From: a virus
Virus record (IMG/VR): IMGVR_UViG_3300049737_000067
Location: 1-20,041 of that record
DNA: 20,041 nucleotides
Strand: one strand, 5' to 3'
How positions within the stretch are numbered: position 1 is the stretch's first letter; the number at the start of each line of letters is the position of its first letter. Shown piece after piece: positions 16,852 to 20,041 of this stretch. The notes below the pieces were generated by a model, which ran no database searches, was not told the DNA's origin, and saw nothing but the letters and a program-made list of their open reading frames with translations. Position numbers and translations under genes: made by a program.

Positions 16852-17092
16852 TCTTAGCTTTTAACGCCTCTCTTCTTTGTTCTTGTAAAATTGATTGTCT
16901 TAATTTTCTACCTATTGGTATAACAATAGAATGACACATCTCTTTGCCTTTTTTACTGATATACTCAACACTTATCATCTTATCTTTAAAATCGCCTTGT
17001 ACGGACTTTGTTGCTTTCTTCAAACTTATGTCTTCTTTTTCTTTTTCAACACCATCTGCATTCCAAAACTTAAATAATCTCATTTTTGCCAT
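16838..17092 (-). CDS. Unknown small basic protein of the baseplate operon (84 aa)
   Basis: A Lys-rich, soluble protein with no membrane segment: FKFWNADGVEKEKEDISLKK near the N-terminus, then SVEYISKKGKEMCHSIVIPIGRK and a helical basic tail (LRQSILQEQRREALKAKN). I do not recognise a domain. It lies 5 nt after the Cys-rich gene's stop and overlaps the PAAR gene by 14 nt, so it is co-translated with the spike tip gene. A role in tip or hub assembly is only positional inference. Two in-frame starts are close together (codons 1 and 4); the first has TAGG 5 nt upstream and is preferred. Confidence 0.75.
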   Translation of the reverse strand: MAKMRLFKFWNADGVEKEKEDISLKKATKSVQGDFKDKMISVEYISKKGKEMCHSIVIPIGRKLRQSILQEQRREALKAKNASR

Positions 17093-17097
17093 AAAAC

Positions 17098-17235
17098 CTA
17101 CTTGTTAATTGGCGTATCACATCTACATTGTTTACAACATTCAATCGTAACTTGTTTTCCATCGCCATCTGTATGATTTTTCATACAAGGACTTCCACAA
17201 TGACACTCATGCCCACAATTTTTGCAATATTCCAT
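17098..17235 (-). CDS. Cys-rich small protein, putative metal-binding (45 aa)
   Basis: This short frame encodes MEYCKNCGHECHCGSPCMKN and ends with ECCKQCRCDTPINK. It has ten cysteines in 45 residues, arranged as C-x2-C-x3-C-x-C-x3-C and later C-C-x2-C-x-C, plus three histidines. The pattern suggests zinc or other metal binding (a tiny treble-clef- or metallothionein-like fold), but no family is certain. It has a perfect late promoter 19-26 nt upstream and a clear ribosome-binding site (AAGGA 8 nt before the ATG). From memory, similar tiny Cys-rich proteins (CxxC...CHCG...CxQCxC) appear in marine T4-like phages as hypothetical proteins. As first gene of this late transcript, it is probably made with the spike/baseplate proteins. 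Confidence 0.8.
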   Translation of the reverse strand: MEYCKNCGHECHCGSPCMKNHTDGDGKQVTIECCKQCRCDTPINK

Positions 17236-17253
17236 GTTATTTCCTTTTTCTAC

Positions 17254-17261
17254 TATTTATA
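17254..17261 (-). promoter_or_regulatory. T4-type late promoter (TATAAATA) for the Cys-rich/PAAR/gp25 operon
   Basis: A perfect TATAAATA on the minus strand, starting directly after the stop codon of the lipoprotein gene. Transcription would begin near 17247, leaving a leader of about 12 nt that holds the AAGGA of the Cys-rich gene. It appears to be the head promoter of the late transcript covering the Cys-rich, 84-residue, PAAR and baseplate genes. Confidence 0.78.
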
Positions 17262-17465
17262 TTAAAAACCACAACTCATTTTCATTGCTCTTAATTCTGT
17301 TTCAGATAAATTTTCTAAATTTTCTTGAGCTGATTCGCCGATTCGCTCTAAATCTGGCTTAATTTCACAATTTTTAACTGTTTTTGAGCATCCGGTTGCT
17401 AAAAAGAACGAAGTAAGAACAAAAAATATTAAATAGCGTTGATTTATAAGGGTTTTTTTATGCAT
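17262..17465 (-). CDS. Small predicted lipoprotein (67 aa)
   Basis: It has a signal-peptide pattern: basic start MHKKTLINQR, hydrophobic core YLIFFVLTSFFLATG (11-25), then a lipobox-like LATGC with Cys26 as the expected lipidated residue. The mature part is about 42 residues, acidic and helical (LERIGESAQENLENLSETEL) with two more cysteines (Cys33 and Cys65). This predicts a membrane-anchored protein in the periplasm or inner leaflet of the outer membrane of a Gram-negative host. Possible roles include lysis (Rz1-like spanin) or superinfection exclusion, but it lacks the proline-rich character of Rz1 and no partner is visible. No Shine-Dalgarno sequence precedes the ATG, and an A/T-rich stretch lies upstream. 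Confidence 0.68.
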   Translation of the reverse strand: MHKKTLINQRYLIFFVLTSFFLATGCSKTVKNCEIKPDLERIGESAQENLENLSETELRAMKMSCGF

Positions 17466-17492
17466 TTTTTTGAAAAAAAGTGAAAATAGTGC

Positions 17493-17521
17493 TTGCTTTC
17501 TATATTTAGTTGTGGTATAAT
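17493..17521 (+). promoter_or_regulatory. Sigma70-type early promoter (TTGCTT-17-TATAAT, extended -10)
   Basis: A -35-like TTGCTT (17493-17498) is followed after exactly 17 nt by a consensus TATAAT (17516-17521) preceded by TGG, an extended -10 that can offset the weak -35. Initiation near 17528 gives a leader of about 27 nt for the 62-residue gene. The -10 and following 10 bases are repeated exactly at 17771-17786. Confidence 0.75.
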
Positions 17522-17554
17522 GGACACATAATGAAAAACAAAAGGAAAAACACT

Positions 17555-17743
17555 ATGAAAACGATAATTGGTTCTATATTACTAGGATTTGGTATAATGA
17601 TGATGGCTGGTTCAGCAAACGATTGTGATGGCGCTTGTATGGAAACTGCAAATACACTATCTGAGATGTTATTTGTTGCAAGTATAGGTTTAGTTATGTC
17701 ATTTGCCGGTTTTATGACATTATATTCAAAAATACTTAAATAA
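17555..17743 (+). CDS. Small two-segment membrane protein (62 aa), early
   Basis: The ATG at 17555 is chosen because AAGGA ends 8 nt before it and it fits the promoter upstream. The in-frame ATG at 17531 has no ribosome-binding site, and the still earlier TTG lies inside the promoter. Two hydrophobic stretches are seen: IIGSILLGFGIMMMAGSA (4-21) and EMLFVASIGLVMSFAGFMTLY (37-57). Between them a short loop, DCDGAC, holds two cysteines. This predicts a small hairpin membrane protein. No family is recognised. Being an early gene, it might alter the host envelope or block superinfection, but that is speculation. The next gene starts 66 nt downstream with its own promoter. Confidence 0.75.
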   Translation: MKTIIGSILLGFGIMMMAGSANDCDGACMETANTLSEMLFVASIGLVMSFAGFMTLYSKILK

Positions 17744-17747
17744 ATGG

Positions 17748-17776
17748 TTGCCAAAAGCGAATCAATCTGTTATAAT
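17748..17776 (+). promoter_or_regulatory. Sigma70-type early promoter (TTGCCA-17-TATAAT)
   Basis: TTGCCA (17748-17753; five of six matches to TTGACA) and a consensus TATAAT (17771-17776) are separated by exactly 17 nt. It drives the 120-residue gene and probably the two tRNAs. The leader resembles that of the previous promoter. Confidence 0.82.
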
Positions 17777-17809
17777 GGACACATAAAATAAGAAAGGACA
17801 CTAAACACT

Positions 17810-18172
17810 ATGACTACTGTAAATAAAACTGCTCAAACACTTGACGAAGGAATTAAAAACTTGATGGCTGGCGCCAAAGATGACTATGTTAAATGGTCAA
17901 CTATTGGTGGTAAAGAGTTAACAGGTTATTCTAAAGAACAAGTTGATAATTGGGATTCTAAGACAAAAATCAAAAACGGTAAAAAGTATATTAAGATTGT
18001 ACAAGATACTGGCGTTTTTTGTTTTATTGCAAAAGAAGATTTTAAACACTTTAAAAAAGGTGATATATTGAAAGCCGCTGGTTACAACGCACCTGCTTTA
18101 AACTCACCAAGAGGAAATGTATTGTCAGGTAATTACCCTATTCAATGGACTGGTCCTCTTTATCTTAAATAA
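17810..18172 (+). CDS. Conserved-type phage protein of unknown function (120 aa), early
   Basis: A soluble protein beginning MTTVNKTAQTLDEGIKNLMA, with a central strand KNGKKYIKIVQDTGVFCFIA (56-75) and a C-terminal block HFKKGDILKAAGYNAPALNS (80-99), then PRGNVLSG, ending in WTGPLYLK. From memory, the FKKGDxLxAAGxxAPAxNxxRGNV pattern is shared by hypothetical proteins of T4-like marine phages. The function is unknown and no catalytic motif is seen. Start choice is supported by AAGGA (11 nt upstream) and by the shared CACTATG start context with the preceding gene. It stands under a strong early promoter, and tRNA-Arg begins 7 nt after its stop. Confidence 0.82.
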   Translation: MTTVNKTAQTLDEGIKNLMAGAKDDYVKWSTIGGKELTGYSKEQVDNWDSKTKIKNGKKYIKIVQDTGVFCFIAKEDFKHFKKGDILKAAGYNAPALNSPRGNVLSGNYPIQWTGPLYLK

Positions 18173-18179
18173 TTTTTAT

Positions 18180-18257
18180 CTGCCCTTAGCTCAGTTGGAT
18201 TAGAGCAACAGCCTTCTAAGCTGTGGGTCCCAGGTTCGAGTCCTGGAGGGCAGGCCA
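18180..18257 (+). tRNA. tRNA-Arg (anticodon TCT)
   Basis: Cloverleaf: acceptor CTGCCCT pairs with AGGGCAG; D arm GCTC...GAGC; anticodon stem ACAGC/GCTGT with loop CTTCTAA (anticodon TCT, reads AGA); T arm CCAGG-TTCGAGT-CCTGG; discriminator G; and an encoded CCA at 18255-18257. AGA is the common arginine codon in the phage genes here. It is likely co-transcribed with the 120-residue gene. Confidence 0.96.
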
Positions 18258-18269
18258 ATTAGTGTAGTA

Positions 18270-18352
18270 GCGACCATGGTGAAAATGGTAAACACAACAG
18301 ACTTAAAATCTGTCGCTTAGGCTTGTCGGTTCGATTCCGTCTGGTCGCACCA
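18270..18352 (+). tRNA. tRNA-Leu (anticodon TAA)
   Basis: Class II tRNA: acceptor GCGACCA pairs with TGGTCGC; anticodon stem ACAGA/TCTGT with loop CTTAAAA (anticodon TAA, reads TTA); long variable arm (about 12 nt from CGCTTAGG); T loop TTCGATT; discriminator A; encoded CCA at 18350-18352. The T stem GTCGG/CCGTC has one T-T mismatch at its second pair. It starts 12 nt after tRNA-Arg, and its CCA directly touches the stop codon of the convergent oxygenase gene. Confidence 0.95.
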
Positions 18353-19021
18353 CTAACACTCTTTGCAACAATCATCTGTACCACAATTCGTGTGTTCTAT
18401 ATTCCACTTTTCTTCATCACGCCAAGATTCATCTAATTGCATATCATCTAAATTAGATTGTAATACTGTAGCAACCAAATGCACTCTATCAACTTCACTA
18501 CCGTTAAAGAAGTTATGATACTTTGTGTTGTCAGTTAGAAAAGCACTACCACTTGCTGGCATATGAAACGCCTCATTTTCAATTACCATTTTACATCCTT
18601 TATTTGTAATAATAGGAATATGTAATCTCATTTCGGGGTCACGGTGCCATGATAAACATGTTCTAGGTGGTTTCATTAAGAAACGAACACGACCTACTTT
18701 AAACATTTTGTTAATCTTGTTATACACTTCTTCTACATAAGTGTCTTTAAATTCTGGACAGATTTCAGTATATAAATGTTCTTGTATTTTTTCTAGTCGT
18801 TGTTCTTCGTGATTTGTCGTATCAGGCATAGTCCAATACAGACCTCTAACATTACCACCAGTAATAGAATTTTCATCATCTGGTATTCTGTTAATACAAA
18901 TGGCATTAAAATCAATTAAGGTCTTATCATCTTTTTTAAAACCCATTTTGCTTTTAAAGTCGAAATAACATTTTCCTAGTCGGTCAATGTTAATGTTTAA
19001 TGGATGTTCTCTATAATGCAT
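18353..19021 (-). CDS. Fe(II)/2-oxoglutarate oxygenase, Asp/Asn beta-hydroxylase-like (222 aa)
   Basis: The C-terminal half matches the Asp/Asn hydroxylase type of 2OG oxygenase. LSWHRDPEMRLHIPIITNKG (123-142) supplies the facial-triad His126 and Asp128 plus the following Arg132. SAFLTDNTKYHNFFNGS (159-175) supplies the distal His169, and DRVHLVAT (178-185) supplies Arg179 for 2-oxoglutarate. The enzyme would couple oxidative decarboxylation of 2-oxoglutarate to hydroxylation of an unknown substrate. The N-terminal 100 residues are less conserved. The tail NCGTDDCCKEC holds four cysteines in the last ten residues, unusual for the family and possibly metal-binding. It diverges from the P4H-type gene across 54 nt and converges on tRNA-Leu with no spacer. 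The ATG has only AGG directly adjoining, so the initiation mechanism is unclear. Confidence 0.82.
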   Translation of the reverse strand: MHYREHPLNINIDRLGKCYFDFKSKMGFKKDDKTLIDFNAICINRIPDDENSITGGNVRGLYWTMPDTTNHEEQRLEKIQEHLYTEICPEFKDTYVEEVYNKINKMFKVGRVRFLMKPPRTCLSWHRDPEMRLHIPIITNKGCKMVIENEAFHMPASGSAFLTDNTKYHNFFNGSEVDRVHLVATVLQSNLDDMQLDESWRDEEKWNIEHTNCGTDDCCKEC

Positions 19022-19037
19022 CCTATATTTAGTATGG

Positions 19038-19066
19038 TTGCCATTATGTAATAAATAGTATATAAT
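19038..19066 (+). promoter_or_regulatory. Sigma70-type early promoter (TTGCCA-17-TATAAT)
   Basis: TTGCCA (19038-19043) and consensus TATAAT (19061-19066) lie exactly 17 nt apart, with the same GGTTGCCA -35 context as at 17746-17753. The expected start near 19073 leaves only about 3 nt before the oxygenase ATG at 19076. The GAGG at 19067-19070 would then lie upstream of the transcript. Confidence 0.78.
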
Positions 19067-19075
19067 GAGGATATT

Positions 19076-19621
19076 ATGAATAAGTATATAAAAGTATATG
19101 ATGATGTTTTAAGTAAAGAACAATGTCAAGCATTAATCAACCGATTTGAAAGTAGCGCCTCACAACAACATAAAGAAAGTTGGCGTGATGTAAGAAACTT
19201 CACAGAATTAAATATCAATCAACATGAAAATTGGAATGACGCTTTACGCAAGATATATTCTGTATTAAAAATGAATATAGAAAAATATCGACATGATTGT
19301 AAAATAACACCTTTACAATGGCCTGATAAATTTGCATTTGAAGAAATACGATTTAAACGATATCTACCAAATAATAAAGATGAGTTTAAAGAACATGTTG
19401 ATGTAACAACTCATGCAAGTGCTAAAAGATTTTTAGTAATGTTTATTTACTTAAATGATAATCTTGGTGGTCATACATCATTTAGTGAATACGATACAGC
19501 AGTACAACCTAAGGCAGGTAGACTATTAATGTTTCCTTCCACATGGACATACCTACACGCAGGACATAAACCGATAGAAACAAGTAAATACATCATAGGT
19601 AGTTACTTGCATTACCTATAG
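19076..19621 (+). CDS. Fe(II)/2-oxoglutarate oxygenase, prolyl-4-hydroxylase-like (181 aa)
   Basis: A double-stranded beta-helix oxygenase of the P4H type. FKEHVDVTTHASAKRFLVMF (104-123) supplies His107 and Asp109. YLNDNLGGHTSFSEYD (125-140) is the typical LND...GGxTxF segment. GRLLMFPSTWTYLHAGHKP (148-166) supplies the distal His161. SKYIIGSYLHYL at the end supplies Lys171 for 2-oxoglutarate. All catalytic residues are present, so it should be active on an unknown protein, nucleotide or small-molecule substrate. From general knowledge, such oxygenases are frequent in T4-like marine phages and their targets are mostly unknown. GAGG lies 5 nt before the ATG, but the strong promoter just upstream may start transcription after it. 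It is divergent from a second 2OG oxygenase of another subfamily. Confidence 0.9.
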   Translation: MNKYIKVYDDVLSKEQCQALINRFESSASQQHKESWRDVRNFTELNINQHENWNDALRKIYSVLKMNIEKYRHDCKITPLQWPDKFAFEEIRFKRYLPNNKDEFKEHVDVTTHASAKRFLVMFIYLNDNLGGHTSFSEYDTAVQPKAGRLLMFPSTWTYLHAGHKPIETSKYIIGSYLHYL

Positions 19622-19626
19622 AGAAA

Positions 19627-19650
19627 TTCCGAGAATCCGAGAGTCCGACA
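19627..19650 (+). repeat. Three tandem 8-nt repeats (NTCCGAGA type)
   Basis: TTCCGAGA, ATCCGAGA and GTCCGACA follow each other without a gap, sharing TCCGA and differing at the first base and in one base of the third copy. They start 6 nt after the oxygenase stop codon. No hairpin forms, so they are not a terminator; a protein-binding site is possible. Confidence 0.7.
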
Positions 19651-19813
19651 ATTTTAGTTAATAGTACATTGAAGTACCAGATAGAACAAAAAGAACATAA
19701 TTATAGAGGTCTTTATCTTCCTCTTAGTGTGTGAGTCCATTGTATTATTTATGGAATAGGTACTCTGGAGGTTCCTTGGAGGACGGACACCGTTATATAT
19801 AATAGTTGTAAGC

Positions 19814-19842
19814 TTGACATCATGCGACAAATGGTGTATAGT
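19814..19842 (+). promoter_or_regulatory. Sigma70-type early promoter (TTGACA-17-TATAGT)
   Basis: A perfect -35 TTGACA (19814-19819), a 17-nt spacer and TATAGT (19837-19842; five of six). A TATAAT overlaps just downstream (19842-19847) but with a 22-nt spacing. The expected start near 19849 coincides with the ATG of the 53-residue gene at 19850. Confidence 0.72.
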
Positions 19843-19849
19843 ATAATAT

Positions 19850-20011
19850 ATGAAAAAGAGATATTTCCATGAGGTAATTGAAGAAGAAGAAAAGATATTG
19901 GCCATTGGTCTAAAACAAAGTAGATTACATAAGAAAGAAAGACTTGATAGAGAAAAGAAGAAGACTGAATCTGAACAACTACAAGATGAATTGGAACCAA
20001 TAGATGATTAA
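19850..20011 (+). CDS. Small highly charged protein (53 aa), early
   Basis: The frame encodes MKKRYFHEVIEEEEKILAIG, then a Lys/Arg/Glu-rich helix (HKKERLDREKKKTESEQLQ), ending in ELEPIDD and TAA. Nearly half the residues are charged; there is no membrane segment and no recognised domain. It probably forms one long helix. It follows the TTGACA-17-TATAGT promoter so closely that the mRNA would begin at or one base before the ATG; no Shine-Dalgarno sequence is present. Small charged early proteins of T4-like phages often bind host machinery, but no specific target can be named. The gene is supported by the promoter and the biased composition, but it is short. Confidence 0.62.
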   Translation: MKKRYFHEVIEEEEKILAIGLKQSRLHKKERLDREKKKTESEQLQDELEPIDD

Positions 20012-20041
20012 GGGTTGTATAGGGTTTAGTTATATATCTGG

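Larger units (their letters stand above)
19622..19849 (+). other. Non-coding interval between oxygenase and 53-residue gene
   Basis: No plus-strand frame of useful length is seen. The minus-strand frames here have no start signals and look like shadows. The stretch holds the tandem 8-mers at 19627-19650, a GTAC-ATTGAA-GTAC element, a distant AGTACC/GGTACT inverted pair (19673-19678 and 19759-19764), a TATAAT at 19798-19803 with a poor -35, and the promoter at 19814-19842. A small RNA is possible, but no known family is recognised. Confidence 0.5.

Noticed and set aside
17465-17479. T7-G-A7 palindrome as a terminator
   Set aside because: There is no loop and no GC stem; it lies across the lipoprotein start and is better explained as an A/T tract beside a promoter.
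17510-17554. Earlier start (TTG at 17510 or ATG at 17531) for the 62-residue gene
   Set aside because: The TTG lies within the promoter, upstream of the expected transcript start, and the ATG at 17531 lacks a ribosome-binding site; AAGGA fits the ATG at 17555.
17506-17754. 82-residue minus-strand frame opposite the small membrane protein gene
   Set aside because: The plus-strand frame has promoter, ribosome-binding site and a membrane-protein pattern; the minus frame has none and is its complement.
18770-18778. TATAAATG on the plus strand as a late promoter
   Set aside because: It lies inside the minus-strand oxygenase gene, differs from consensus at the last base, and no plus-strand gene follows.
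19759-19789. GGAGG-containing stretch (CTGGAGG, TTGGAGG) as ribosome-binding sites of a missed gene
   Set aside because: No open frame of useful length follows either GGAGG on the plus strand.
19654-20000. Two minus-strand frames of 83 residues over the end of the window
   Set aside because: They overlap each other and the 53-residue gene, have no ribosome-binding sites, and their hydrophobic content follows from complementing Lys/Glu-rich codons.
1-20041. CRISPR array, insertion sequence, integrase or attachment site
   Set aside because: No regularly spaced repeats, transposase or integrase motifs, or tRNA-derived direct repeats were seen on either strand.

Overview
The window is part of the genome of a T4-like marine tailed phage (contractile-tail myovirus) of the cyanophage/pelagiphage type. 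The evidence is a baseplate block in T4-like order (PAAR tip protein, gp25, gp6, a gp7-position protein, fibres, gp8, a giant gp10-position protein), perfect T4-type late promoter boxes (TATAAATA) ahead of several of these genes, and a short early-type region with sigma70 promoters, two tRNAs and 2-oxoglutarate oxygenases. The DNA is strongly AT-rich and uses AGA and TTA codons heavily. This fits a low-GC marine host such as SAR11 (Pelagibacter) or Prochlorococcus, but the host cannot be fixed from this window alone.

Left and centre (about 1-17465, all minus strand) is a late virion operon read from right to left. It begins with a small lipoprotein, a Cys-rich 45-residue protein and an 84-residue unknown. 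It continues with the PAAR spike tip, gp25, gp6 and an 875-residue gp7-position protein. Next comes a host-contact cassette of a 601-residue fibre carrying a cupredoxin-like domain, a 374-residue fibre/receptor-binding-type protein and a 57-residue protein. The operon ends in the window with gp8, a 2097-residue structural protein, a 74-residue coiled-coil protein and the start of another fibre-like gene cut by the window edge. Genes are packed with gaps of 1-40 nt or small overlaps. Late promoters sit ahead of the Cys-rich gene, gp25, the 601-residue fibre and gp8.

Right (17466-20041) is an early-type region. Plus-strand genes are each preceded by a sigma70-like promoter with a 17-nt spacer: a 62-residue membrane protein, a 120-residue unknown, a P4H-type oxygenase and a 53-residue charged protein. 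tRNA-Arg(TCT) and tRNA-Leu(TAA) follow the 120-residue gene. An Asp/Asn-hydroxylase-type oxygenase on the minus strand diverges from the P4H-type oxygenase across a 54-nt spacer.

The points most worth attention are these: (1) a complete amicyanin-like type 1 copper ligand set (His466, Cys513, His516, Met519) in a virion fibre protein; (2) a duplicated early promoter-leader cassette; (3) several promoters placed so close to start codons that the mRNAs would be leaderless or nearly so; (4) small beta-type modules shared among three different baseplate/fibre proteins; and (5) small genes at 8466-8639, 17098-17235 and 19850-20011 that are easy to miss.
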